A stretch of DNA of 64,000 bases, taken from the NCBI GenBank assembly GCA_016756725.1, contig JAESII010000007.1, positions 124,001-188,000 on the forward strand, given 5' to 3'. The stretch comes from Synergistaceae bacterium. GTDB taxonomy: Bacteria; Synergistota; Synergistia; Synergistales; Aminithiophilaceae. This document shows positions 12,623-20,365 of this stretch, piece after piece. The notes beneath the pieces were generated by a model that saw nothing but the letters and a program-made list of their open reading frames with translations, ran no database searches and was not told the DNA's origin. Both the position numbers and the translations under genes were made by a program. Numbering within the stretch: the first letter of the stretch is position 1; each line of letters begins with the position of its first letter.

Positions 12623-13698
12623 CGGATTTCACCTCCGGGAATGAGGGGACGGCAGAGGAACAGGGCCCCCTGTCTCCGATCGAAGCCGTAGCGGACGTCT
12701 TCGACGAGGGTGATGACGTCGAAGGTCTCGAAACGGCGCAGAAAAAGGAGGGCCATCACGCTCTGAAGTCCCGGGACGCCCCGATGATAGAGGCGGAGGG
12801 CTTCGTCGCGAAGCCGCCGCTGCTTGGCCCGTTCCATCGAAAGCTCCTCCTCGCTCGCCCCTTCTTCGAAGAGCTCCCCATAGGGAGAGGAGCGCAGAAG
12901 GCGCCAGAGGGCCTCCTCGGAGGGGGCCTGAACGAGAGCGTTGAGGTCCTTAGGGCCGATCCGTTTCCCGCCAGGCATGAGAGCTCCCACCAGCTCGGCA
13001 CCGTCCATGGCATAGTAGCGTCGGCCCCGGCGTATCCAGGAGAGATTGGCCAGGTCGGCCTCGGTTCCGAAAAGACCGAGGAGGGCCTTTCCCGCAGGGC
13101 CGCCCAGGGAACGGCAGAGGTCGAGGATGATCGAAAAAAGACGCCGATCCAGAGCCATCTCGATGGGGAAAAGGGGGGTCCCAGGGTCATCAAGGGCGGC
13201 CACGAGGGAAGCGGCCTTGGGGCCCAGGGGAGTGGGAGCCAGCAGTCGGGCTACCTCATGGAAGGTGTCCGCTTCGGCGAGGTCGACGAGAGGATAGGGG
13301 GCCCGCGGGAAATGGCGGGCCAGGCGGCGGAAATAGTCCCTGTCGGCGCGGGAAGACCGGAGGCGGCGGAGGAGGCGTTTGAGATACTCCATGATCCACC
13401 GGTCCCGGAAAGTCTCGACAAGTCGCCTTTCGACGCCGCGGAAATGGGTGAAGAACCGCTCGGCCTCAAGGAAGGGGACGACGTAGACGATCTCCTCCAC
13501 GTCGATCCGCCCCAGAGCCTTGAGGTCAAGACCCTCGAAATAGCGTCCGTAGGGCTCGCTCTCGGCCAGGGAATAGACGATCTCCCCCACCGAATCGAGG
13601 TCGAGGAGGCGCCAGAAGAAATCGTCGTCCAGCAGGGAAGAGGCCTTGGCTCTCACGCCGGCGCAAAGCCGGCCGCCCAGGTCAAGCGACGGTGCCAC
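12610..13698 (-). CDS. atpC: V/A-type ATPase subunit C
   Basis: A 362-residue, mainly helical protein matching the V-type subunit C (d-like) family, which couples the central stalk to the membrane ring. The ORF track starts far upstream at 13992, inside the stalk gene in another frame. The likely start is the GTG at 13698 (VAPSLDLGGRLCAGVRAKAS), which overlaps the end of the upstream gene. Recognisable features are the N-terminal RAKASSLL/FWRLLDLDS segment, YLKRLLRRLRSSRADRDYFR, and the C-terminal CRPLIPGGEIRWPS. Confidence 0.88.
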   Translation of the reverse strand: MAPSLDLGGRLCAGVRAKASSLLDDDFFWRLLDLDSVGEIVYSLAESEPYGRYFEGLDLKALGRIDVEEIVYVVPFLEAERFFTHFRGVERRLVETFRDRWIMEYLKRLLRRLRSSRADRDYFRRLARHFPRAPYPLVDLAEADTFHEVARLLAPTPLGPKAASLVAALDDPGTPLFPIEMALDRRLFSIILDLCRSLGGPAGKALLGLFGTEADLANLSWIRRGRRYYAMDGAELVGALMPGGKRIGPKDLNALVQAPSEEALWRLLRSSPYGELFEEGASEEELSMERAKQRRLRDEALRLYHRGVPGLQSVMALLFLRRFETFDVITLVEDVRYGFDRRQGALFLCRPLIPGGEIRWPS

Positions 13699-14038
13699 GG
13701 TCTCTGGCCTGGCGAATCCACCTCTCCGCTGCCTCGAGGGCGATGTCGCGGGCCACCTCCTCCATTCGCGAACGGGCGTGGAGGGCCAGACGATCCCGTT
13801 CCTGCTGGGCCAGCTGGCCGATGTGACGGGCCTCCTCCTCCGAAGCGGCCCGGGAACTCTCAAGGCGGGAACGGGCCTGCTCCCGGGCCGAGGCCAATTT
13901 CTGCTCGGCCTCGGCGGCAAAGGTCCGTTTCGTTTCCTCCAGGAGGGTCGCCGCCTTGCGGCGGGCCTCCTCGACGGTCCGTTCCGCCTCATCTTCGGCT
14001 CCGAGGAGCACGGAAAGAACCTGATCCAGATCCTTCAT
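13682..14038 (-). CDS. V/A-type ATPase stalk subunit G/H
   Basis: A 118-residue, almost entirely helical, charged protein (EDEAERTVEEARRKAATLLE...) typical of the small peripheral-stalk subunit called G or H that pairs with subunit E. The ATG at 14038 has GGGAGGG seven bases ahead, so it is preferred over the TTG used in the ORF track. The gene sits between D and C in the ATPase operon. Low-complexity heptad composition makes motif-based assignment weak, so the call rests on context. Confidence 0.8.
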   Translation of the reverse strand: MKDLDQVLSVLLGAEDEAERTVEEARRKAATLLEETKRTFAAEAEQKLASAREQARSRLESSRAASEEEARHIGQLAQQERDRLALHARSRMEEVARDIALEAAERWIRQARDRGTVA

Positions 14039-14050
14039 GACCAACCCTCC

Positions 14051-14668
14051 CTATTCGGACGAAAGAGACTGGACGCGCTTCATCCTGACGAAATCCTCTC
14101 GCTCACTCTCTTCCAGGGCCTCGGAGATCTCGCGCAAGGCGCGGTCCAGAGCGGGCAGGGCCACCTTCTCAAGGGAATTGACGCGCCGCCCCGTCTTGCG
14201 GACCTGCTGGGCCAGCCGGAAGAGGGCGCTTTCCATCTCGGCCAGCTTGACCGTCAGGATCAGGACCTCCCTGAAAGAACGTCTCGCCCGGTCAAGAGCC
14301 CCCGACGTGGCCCAGAAGGAATAAACCGGTCTCGGCTTCACGTCCAGGGGATCGACTTCAGGCACCTCGACGCCCAGGACGGAACGAAGTCGCACGGTGA
14401 GCCCCTCTTCGAGGGGAACGGCCTCGGCCAATTCCTCGACGGCATCGAGCCCCTGGGCCAGGTTGGCCCGCTGAAGATCCCGGTAGGCCTGGGCGAAAAG
14501 GGCCTCCGCCTCGGCAAGAAGGCTTTTGGCCCTCTCTCTCTGCCGTCCGAGCTCCATGAGAAGAATGGTCCGCTTCTGTTCCAGGAGGTCCCTGCCCTTG
14601 CGGGCGAGGCGACGGGAGCGGTTGAGCTTCATGAAATTGCCCCGCGTCGGAGCGGCCTTGATCCGCAC
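14051..14668 (-). CDS. atpD: V/A-type ATPase subunit D (central rotor stalk)
   Basis: A 205-residue protein with the diagnostic subunit D ends: N-terminal PTRGNFMKLNRSRRLARKGRDLL, and C-terminal RRVNSLEKVALPALDRALREI. It forms the rotor shaft inside A3B3. It is the first gene of the operon, whereas D usually follows A and B in Thermus and Enterococcus operons. The GTG start is preceded by an exceptionally complete ribosome-binding site. Confidence 0.95.
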   Translation of the reverse strand: MRIKAAPTRGNFMKLNRSRRLARKGRDLLEQKRTILLMELGRQRERAKSLLAEAEALFAQAYRDLQRANLAQGLDAVEELAEAVPLEEGLTVRLRSVLGVEVPEVDPLDVKPRPVYSFWATSGALDRARRSFREVLILTVKLAEMESALFRLAQQVRKTGRRVNSLEKVALPALDRALREISEALEESEREDFVRMKRVQSLSSE

Positions 14669-14669
14669 C

Positions 14670-14682
14670 GGATCACCTCCTT
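14670..14682 (-). promoter_or_regulatory. full-length Shine-Dalgarno site of atpD
   Basis: The minus strand reads AAGGAGGTGATCC one base before the GTG start, complementary to thirteen bases of the usual 16S rRNA 3' end. This fixes the operon's first start codon and predicts strong ribosome recruitment, although the spacing is short. Confidence 0.7.
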
Positions 14683-14795
14683 GAGTTTATTCTTCCTTAG
14701 CATGCCACTCCGAGGGCCTTCTGACAAGTTGCCAAAACATTGCCTCAAGCACACATCTGTTTATTCCCCCTTCCACCCCTGTCGAAATCTTCGGC

Positions 14796-14801
14796 TATAA
14801 T
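14796..14801 (+). promoter_or_regulatory. -10 box of the EamA transporter gene
   Basis: A perfect TATAAT in the 166-base gap diverging from the ATPase operon. No convincing -35 is present (TTCCAC at spacing 19 is the nearest). Transcription would begin near 14808, which leaves CTG at 14835 as the first plausible in-frame start. Confidence 0.5.
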
Positions 14802-14834
14802 GGGGCATCATTCCAAGGAAGGGAGCGCTCTCCA

Positions 14835-15725
14835 CTGACGACGATCGGCATCGCTCTGGCTCTCACGACGGCCCTCTGCTGGGCCATCGTCCCCCTCATC
14901 TACCGGCGCAACATGACGGGACTCTCCTTCCCTGAAGTCAACGCCGTCCGGTCCTTCGGCTATCTGGGCACGATGATCCTCTTCGTCCTCCTTCAGGGCA
15001 AGGGGGTCACCTTGATGGAGACCTACGCCTTCCTCCTCCTGACGGGCTCGACCCTGCTGGGCAACGTCATCGGCGACGTCCTCTACCTCGCGTCGATCGA
15101 CAAGATCGGCGTTGGCCGCGCCGTCGCCGTCACCAGTACCTATCCCCTCGTCGTGACGGCCCTTTCGGCAATCTGGCTGAAGGAAACCGTCACCGTCCCC
15201 ATCCTCATCGGCACGGTCAGCGTCATCCTGGGGCTGAACCTTCTCCGCAAGGAGACGGGCGGCGGTCCCGAAGGGAATCAGACGAAAAAAGGGTTTTTCC
15301 TCGCCCTCGCCACGGCCCTCTGTTGGGGCATCTCGATCCCCATAACGCGGTGGCTCCTCCTTGACACGGGCCTTTCGTCGATGGACCTCAACTTCTGGCG
15401 GGCCGTCATCTTTCTCCCCTCCGTCTGGATCCTCTGGCTCCTGCGGTGCCGCCTGGGCTACCACAGTCCCCGGCGGGTGGCCCGCCTTCCCCTTCGGACC
15501 TGGCTTGAGCTCAACGCCGCCGGAGCCATCGCCCTCGCCCTGGGCGGAACCTTCCTCGCCTTGGCCCTCCAGCGGGCCCCGGCCTCGGTCGTGACGCCCA
15601 TCACCGCCTCGAGCCCCCTCATCTCGACTCTCCTTGCCATCGTCCTCATGGGAGAAAAATCGACACGACGCCAATGGGCCGGCATCGTCCTCGTCGTCAT
15701 CGGCTCGGCCGTCATCAACGCCTGA
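14835..15725 (+). CDS. EamA/DMT-family transporter, apparent CTG start
   Basis: A drug/metabolite transporter of the ten-helix EamA type: two repeats of five membrane segments, the second beginning FFLALATALCWGISIPITRW. The first ATG in frame (14913) would remove helix 1. The open frame upstream encodes the missing helix (TTIGIALALTTALCWAIVPLIY), matching the repeat-2 motif. The only suitable start is CTG at 14835, nine bases after GGAAGGGAG. That start gives 296 residues, the usual family length. Substrate is unknown. A nitroreductase follows 21 bases downstream, probably co-transcribed. Confidence 0.85.
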   Translation: MTTIGIALALTTALCWAIVPLIYRRNMTGLSFPEVNAVRSFGYLGTMILFVLLQGKGVTLMETYAFLLLTGSTLLGNVIGDVLYLASIDKIGVGRAVAVTSTYPLVVTALSAIWLKETVTVPILIGTVSVILGLNLLRKETGGGPEGNQTKKGFFLALATALCWGISIPITRWLLLDTGLSSMDLNFWRAVIFLPSVWILWLLRCRLGYHSPRRVARLPLRTWLELNAAGAIALALGGTFLALALQRAPASVVTPITASSPLISTLLAIVLMGEKSTRRQWAGIVLVVIGSAVINA

Positions 15726-15746
15726 CCGGGAGGGAGAGAAAAAAGC

Positions 15747-16301
15747 ATGACCTTCACCGACCTCGTCCGAACCCGAAGGAGCGTCCGGCGCTACAAACCC
15801 GACGACGTCGCCCCGGCGCTGCTTGACACCTGTCTTGAGGCGGCACGGCTCGCCCCGAGCGCCTGCAACAGCCAGCCCTGGCTCTTTCATGTCGTCCAGG
15901 GCACCCTCAAGAGCGATCTGGCCCGGGCCATGAACAGCGGCCTCTACGGCAAGGGACTGAACGCCTTCATCGACGAGGCCCCCCTGATCGTGGCCGTCGA
16001 GACCCTCCCGAGAGAGCGCCTGGCCCCCAGACTGGCGGGACTGATCCGGAACGTCCGGTACGAGATGCTCGACGTGGCCATCGCCGTCGATCACTTCACC
16101 CTCCAGGCCGCCGAGCTCGGCCTGGGCACCTGCTGGATCGGCTGGTTCAACGAGAAGGCCGTCAAAGAACAGCTGGGGCTTCCGCCGAAAAGCCGCATCG
16201 ACGTCATGCTCACTCTGGGGTGGCCCGATGACCGGGGGGCCCCAAAAAACCGCAAGCCTCTGGGGGCCATCGTCCGCCGTCACGGCACCCCTTCCCCCTG
16301 A
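15747..16301 (+). CDS. nitroreductase-family oxidoreductase
   Basis: A 184-residue nitroreductase-fold enzyme with the FMN-binding TRRSVRRYKPDDV and ARLAPSACNSQPWLFHVV motifs, and the central GLGTCWIGWFNE block found in small anaerobe nitroreductases. It differs clearly from the paralogue at 1614. It probably uses FMN and NAD(P)H or ferredoxin-derived electrons; the substrate is unknown. A purine-rich GGGAGGGAG site lies before the ATG. It follows the EamA gene closely. Confidence 0.87.
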   Translation: MTFTDLVRTRRSVRRYKPDDVAPALLDTCLEAARLAPSACNSQPWLFHVVQGTLKSDLARAMNSGLYGKGLNAFIDEAPLIVAVETLPRERLAPRLAGLIRNVRYEMLDVAIAVDHFTLQAAELGLGTCWIGWFNEKAVKEQLGLPPKSRIDVMLTLGWPDDRGAPKNRKPLGAIVRRHGTPSP

Positions 16302-16357
16302 AAGAAAGGAGTCTTAAAATGGACTCACCAAATCATGATGCAGGGGAGGTTGTGACG

Positions 16358-16827
16358 ATGGAAGAGGCCATGGACATGAAAAAAGCCCTCAATTACGCCA
16401 TCCAGCCGAGATGGAGGCCGAGGAATTCTACCGGACCTGGGCCACCGAGACGAAGCAGGCCCACATCCGCCGCGAACTGGAGGAACTGGCCCAGTGGGAA
16501 AGCCGCCACCGCGATTCCCTCAAGGTCTACTACGAGGAGCTTTTCGGAGAACCCTTCCGCCGTGAACCCGATCTCGTCGTCGATCCGGCCCTCAAGGTCC
16601 AGGCCGACGAATTCCGCAACCACTACGCCCTCCTCCGCATCGCCTCGACAGCCTACGTCTCGGAGATGCGGGCCGCCGAACTCTACGAGGCCCTCGAAAA
16701 GGCAAGCTCCGGCGACGCAAGGAAGATGTTCGGCGAACTCAAGGAAATGGAGCAGGACCACATGGCCACGGCAAAAAAGCGCTACGTCTCCCTCAGGGAG
16801 GACGTCGTCGGCTTCCGGGCCTTTTGA
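16358..16827 (+). CDS. rubrerythrin-like ferritin-family protein, with an apparent one-base frameshift
   Basis: The ORF track gives only 138 residues from 16411 (MEAEEFYRTWATETK...). The preceding open frame encodes MDMKKALNYAIQ, and the two join into the expected ferritin-like helix if one G is restored between 16405 and 16406 (CAG-GCC-GAG-ATG). The joined protein carries E..EEFY and a later EMEQDH pair, the di-iron ligands of rubrerythrin-like proteins that reduce peroxide. No rubredoxin domain is present. Starts at 16319 and 16358 both have purine-rich sites. The lost base is either a sequencing error or a recent inactivation. Confidence 0.75.
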
Positions 16828-16884
16828 TCCCCTTTCTGCTCCGGGGCGGCCTCACGGCCGCCCCGGTCATTGTCTTTGCCCCTC

Positions 16885-16913
16885 TTGACAGGAGTGGTCA
16901 ATTTAAGTATTTT
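16885..16913 (+). promoter_or_regulatory. promoter of the Rrf2-Hcp cluster
   Basis: Consensus TTGACA, 17-base spacer, TATTTT, about 30 bases before the Rrf2 start codon. The -10 region overlaps a perfect palindrome listed separately. Confidence 0.75.
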
Positions 16914-16924
16914 GGTTCCAAAAT
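16909..16924. promoter_or_regulatory. palindromic operator, probably for the Rrf2 regulator
   Basis: ATTTTGG-TT-CCAAAAT is a perfect seven-base-arm palindrome covering the -10 box and likely start point. This is the classic position for autorepression by the adjacent Rrf2 protein. Its identity as the binding site is inference. Confidence 0.6.
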
Positions 16925-16943
16925 GAAGAAAAGGAGGTGCGCC

Positions 16944-17357
16944 ATGAGCTCCATCATCGCCATTTCCGAGGCGGCATCGCTGGCCCTGCACAGCATGGCA
17001 GCCATCGCCCGGGAAGGAGAGGGCCCCGTCTCCCTGGGACGGATCACGGCCTCGACGGGAATCTCATCGGCACACCTGGCCAAGGTCCTCCAGCGCCTCG
17101 TCAAGGCGGGCCTGCTCCACTCGACCCGGGGTCCCCGGGGCGGCTTCGAACCGGCCCGCCCCATCGGAGAGATCACGCTCCTCGAGGTGTACGAAGCCAT
17201 CGAAGGGCCTCTGGACGACAGGGCCTGCCTTCTGCCCGGCAAGGGCTGCCCTTTCCGGTTCAGCCGCTGCCTTTTCGGCGACCTCATCGCCGAGACGAAC
17301 AAACGCTTTCGGGACTACCTGTCTCAGACGACGATCCAAAGTCTTTTGGAAGATTAG
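16944..17357 (+). CDS. Rrf2-family iron-sulfur transcriptional regulator
   Basis: A 137-residue Rrf2 regulator: N-terminal winged helix (GISSAHLAKVLQRLVKAGLL with STRGPRGGF wing) and a C-terminal cysteine cluster C-x6-C-x6-C in RACLLPGKGCPFRFSRC. Three such cysteines usually bind an Fe-S cluster that senses nitric oxide, oxygen or cluster status, as in NsrR and IscR. The ORF track start (16824) lies upstream of the promoter. The ATG at 16944 has AAGGAGG before it. It leads a cluster with a ferredoxin and hydroxylamine reductase, so an NsrR-like role is the best inference. Confidence 0.88.
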   Translation: MSSIIAISEAASLALHSMAAIAREGEGPVSLGRITASTGISSAHLAKVLQRLVKAGLLHSTRGPRGGFEPARPIGEITLLEVYEAIEGPLDDRACLLPGKGCPFRFSRCLFGDLIAETNKRFRDYLSQTTIQSLLED

Positions 17358-17373
17358 AGGGGGAAAGACGAAG

Positions 17374-18162
17374 ATGGGAAAGAACAAGCAGACGCGTCAG
17401 ATCATCGTCATCGACGAGGGCAAGTGTGACGGCTGCGGGCTCTGTGCCGACGCCTGCCATGAAGGGGCCATCGCCATCATCGACGGCAAGGCCAAGCTGG
17501 TCAGCGAATCCTATTGCGACGGCCTGGGGGACTGCATCGGCGAGTGCCCTCGTGGCGCCATCACTTTCGAGACCCGTGAGGCCGAGGCCTACGACGAAGA
17601 GGCCGTGAAGCGCCACATGGCGACCAAAGACCCCCTGCCCTGCGGCTGCCCCGGAACGGCCACACGCACTCTGGGCTGCCCCGGAACGGCGGCCCGGTCC
17701 TTCGCCTCCAAGGCTCCCGAAACCCCTGCCACCGCCCCGCAAAGCCCTTCAGGCTCCCGGCCATCCCTTCTTCGGAACTGGCCGACCCAGCTCAAGCTGG
17801 TCCCCCTGAACGCCCCCTACCTGGAAGGGGCGAACCTCGTTCTGGCCTCGGACTGCTCGCCCTTCGCCTTCGCCAGCTTCCACGAGACCTTCCTTGCCGG
17901 CGAAAACAAGGTGCTCCTCAACGCCTGTCCCAAGCTCGACGACAGCGACTTCTACCGCCTCAAGCTGACGCAGATGATCGAAGCGGCCCGGCCCCGGTCA
18001 ATCCAGGTGATCCGCATGGAGGTTCCCTGCTGCGGCGGCCTGACAGGAATCGTCGAAGACGCCGTCGCCGTGGCCCGCCAGGACATCACCGTCCGCATCA
18101 CCACCCTCTCCGTGGAAGGACAGATCCTGGACGACGAGTCAGTCAAACATCACTTTTCATAA
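17374..18162 (+). CDS. 2[4Fe-4S] ferredoxin-domain iron-sulfur protein, Hcp partner
   Basis: A 262-residue protein. Residues about 10-70 are a bacterial ferredoxin domain with two cluster motifs (CDGCGLCADACHEGA and CDGLGDCIGECPRGA). A linker contains two copies of a CPGTAxR motif (CGCPGTATRT, GCPGTAARS). The C-terminal about 130 residues hold cysteines in NACPKLDD and EVPCCGGLTG, suggesting another metal or cluster site. This composite type is often found beside Hcp genes and may be its electron donor. It lies 16 bases after the Rrf2 gene and 88 bases before hcp. Confidence 0.82.
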   Translation: MGKNKQTRQIIVIDEGKCDGCGLCADACHEGAIAIIDGKAKLVSESYCDGLGDCIGECPRGAITFETREAEAYDEEAVKRHMATKDPLPCGCPGTATRTLGCPGTAARSFASKAPETPATAPQSPSGSRPSLLRNWPTQLKLVPLNAPYLEGANLVLASDCSPFAFASFHETFLAGENKVLLNACPKLDDSDFYRLKLTQMIEAARPRSIQVIRMEVPCCGGLTGIVEDAVAVARQDITVRITTLSVEGQILDDESVKHHFS

Positions 18163-18250
18163 GGATAAAATGCTAAAATTTAAATTGGCATCACTGGAGG
18201 TTTGCCTCCGGACCCTCCTTTAATAGACGAAAGAGAAAGGGGATGAATCG

Positions 18251-19897
18251 ATGTTTTGCTACCAGTGTGAACAGACCGCCAAGGGAACGGGTTGCACCGC
18301 TTTCGGCGTCTGCGGAAAGAGTCCCGAGGTCGCGGACCTGCAGGACCTGCTCATTCATGTCGCCAAGGGAGTTTCCATGTACGCCCACCGGGCCCGCCAG
18401 ATGGGGGTCAAGGACAGGGAGATCGACCTCTATGTCGTCGAGGCCCTCTTCACGACGGTGACGAACGTCAATTTCGACGAAGATCGCCTGGCCGAGCGGA
18501 TTCACCGCGGCGTGGCCCTCCGTGACAAAGCCCGCAAGCTCTACGAGGAGGCCTGCGCAAAAGCCGGCAAGGCCCCGAAAAAGCTGGCCGGACCTGCCGC
18601 CTACGTTCCCGGGGAGTGCAAAGACGACCTGATCCGCCAGGGCGGAGCCGTCACGCCCGAAGCGGGCGCCGAAAAACGGGGCGACGTGGTCCAGGGCCTT
18701 CACGACCTCGTCCTGCTGGGCCTCAAGGGAAGTGCCGCCTATGCCGACCATGCCCAGGTCCTGGGTCAGGAGGACGACGCCGTCTACGCCTTCTTCCATG
18801 AGTTTCTCGACTTCCTGAGCCGTGAGGAGCTGACCGTCGACGACCTTGTCGGCCAGGCCCTGGAGGCAGGCAAGTGGAACATCCGCGTCATGGAGCTCCT
18901 TGACGCCGCCAACACCGGCACCTACGGCCATCCCGTCCCCACGCCGGTCCGCGTGACACCTCTGGCGGGCAAGGCCATCCTCGTCTCAGGCCACGACCTG
19001 AAGGACCTGGAGATTCTTCTCAAGCAGACCGAGGGCAAGGGCATCAACGTCTACACCCACGGCGAGATGCTCCCCTGCCACGGCTATCCGGAACTGAAGA
19101 AATACGCCCATCTGGCCGGCAACTACGGCGGCGCCTGGCAGGACCAGAGGGAGGAGTTCGACGCCTTCCCCGGCGCCATCCTGATGACGACCAACTGCAT
19201 CCAGAAACCGAAGGACTCCTACAAGAGCCGCATCTTCACGACCGGCCTCGTGGCCTGGCCGGGCGTCACCCACATCGGAGAAGAGAAGGACTTCTCTCCC
19301 GTCATCGAGGCCGCCCTCGCCGCCCCGGGCTTCGATAAGGACGAGCCCGAGAAGACGATTCTCGTCGGCTTCGGCCGCAACGCCGTCCTCGGCGCCGCGG
19401 GCAAGGTCGTCGAACTCGTCAAAGCCGGCAAGCTGCGCCACTTCTTCCTTATCGGCGGCTGTGACGGAGCCAAGAGCGGGCGCAACTACTACACCGACTT
19501 CGCCAAGGCCGTTCCCGAGGACTGCGTCATCCTCACCCTGGCCTGCGGCAAGTACCGCTTCAACAAGCTCGACTTCGGCGACATCGAGGGTATTCCCCGT
19601 CTCCTCGACGTGGGCCAGTGCAACGACGCCTTCTCGGCCGTCAAGATCGCCATGGCCCTGGCCGACGTCTTCGAGACCGACGTGAACGGCCTGCCCCTGT
19701 CGCTCATTCTCTCCTGGTACGAGCAGAAGGCCGTCTGCATTCTTCTTTCCCTGCTCTACCTGGGCGTGAAGAACATGCGCCTTGGCCCCAGCCTGCCGGC
19801 CTTCGTGAAGGCTCCCGTCTTCGAGGTGCTCCAGGAGAAGTTCAACCTCCAGCCCATCAGTACCGTCGACGACGATCTCAAGGCCATTCTGGGCTAG
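18251..19897 (+). CDS. hcp: hydroxylamine reductase / hybrid cluster protein, class I
   Basis: A 548-residue hybrid-cluster protein. The N-terminal cysteines at 3, 6, 15 and 21 (MFCYQCEQTAKGTGCTAFGVC) give C-x2-C-x8-C-x5-C, the [4Fe-4S] pattern of class I enzymes. Hybrid-cluster ligands appear in HGEMLPCHGYP, MTTNCIQKP, LACGKYRFNKLDFG and DVGQCNDAF. Hcp reduces hydroxylamine and, physiologically, nitric oxide. The leader holds an AT-rich AAAATTTAAATT stretch that could bind the neighbouring Rrf2 regulator. With that regulator and ferredoxin it forms a nitrosative-stress module. Confidence 0.96.
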   Translation: MFCYQCEQTAKGTGCTAFGVCGKSPEVADLQDLLIHVAKGVSMYAHRARQMGVKDREIDLYVVEALFTTVTNVNFDEDRLAERIHRGVALRDKARKLYEEACAKAGKAPKKLAGPAAYVPGECKDDLIRQGGAVTPEAGAEKRGDVVQGLHDLVLLGLKGSAAYADHAQVLGQEDDAVYAFFHEFLDFLSREELTVDDLVGQALEAGKWNIRVMELLDAANTGTYGHPVPTPVRVTPLAGKAILVSGHDLKDLEILLKQTEGKGINVYTHGEMLPCHGYPELKKYAHLAGNYGGAWQDQREEFDAFPGAILMTTNCIQKPKDSYKSRIFTTGLVAWPGVTHIGEEKDFSPVIEAALAAPGFDKDEPEKTILVGFGRNAVLGAAGKVVELVKAGKLRHFFLIGGCDGAKSGRNYYTDFAKAVPEDCVILTLACGKYRFNKLDFGDIEGIPRLLDVGQCNDAFSAVKIAMALADVFETDVNGLPLSLILSWYEQKAVCILLSLLYLGVKNMRLGPSLPAFVKAPVFEVLQEKFNLQPISTVDDDLKAILG

Positions 19898-19948
19898 GCC
19901 ATCTCATCGCGACACCCGGCCGAGGTCCGGGGAAAGGAGGCAACAGCC

Positions 19949-20281
19949 ATGGAGAAAAAGACCGCCGTCACCCGAGGTCAGGTCCTTGATCTGAAGGAAG
20001 CCGCCCCGATCCAACCGGACGCCATCGTCAGCCGACTCCTTCTCGAGTCGGAGAGGGGCAACGTGACCCTCTTCTCTTTCGACGAGGGACAGAGGCTGAG
20101 CGAGCACAGCGCTCCCTTCGACGTCCTCGTCCACGTCCTCGATGGCTCCATGGAGATCCGCCTCAAGGACGTTCCCCAGACCCTTTGCGCCGGGGAGGCT
20201 CTGGTCATGCCGGCCGACGTGCCTCACGCGCTGAAGGCGCTGAAACCGACCCGTCTGGTCCTGACCATGATCCGCGCCTAG
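19949..20281 (+). CDS. small cupin-domain protein
   Basis: A 110-residue single-domain cupin. The two cupin motifs can be seen: SEHSAPFDVLVHVLDGSMEI and LVMPADVPHALKAL, with histidines and acidic residues suited to a metal site. Function is unknown; similar proteins often follow hcp genes or act as small redox or sensor proteins. The AAAGGAGG site before the ATG is clear. A strong hairpin follows, so it probably ends the Hcp transcript. Confidence 0.85.
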   Translation: MEKKTAVTRGQVLDLKEAAPIQPDAIVSRLLLESERGNVTLFSFDEGQRLSEHSAPFDVLVHVLDGSMEIRLKDVPQTLCAGEALVMPADVPHALKALKPTRLVLTMIRA

Positions 20282-20302
20282 ACAAAGACAGACCTTGAAA
20301 AG

Positions 20303-20336
20303 GGCAGGAGGCGGGGAAGAACCCCCGCCTCCTGCC
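20303..20336 (+). terminator. GC-rich hairpin after the cupin gene
   Basis: Perfect 14-base arms with a six-base loop, but no U-tract follows. It may be an incomplete terminator, or a stabilising or processing hairpin before the next gene, which starts 30 bases later. Confidence 0.5.
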
Positions 20337-20365
20337 GTCGACCGAGCCCGAAAGGAGGAACGGCC

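Noticed and set aside
14808-16283. 491-aa minus-strand ORF across the EamA and nitroreductase genes
   Set aside because: Antisense shadow of two recognisable plus-strand genes; composition artefact.
17641-17700. Possible tandem DNA repeat in the ferredoxin gene
   Set aside because: Two CPGTAxR copies only; a protein-level motif duplication inside one gene, not a CRISPR or satellite repeat.
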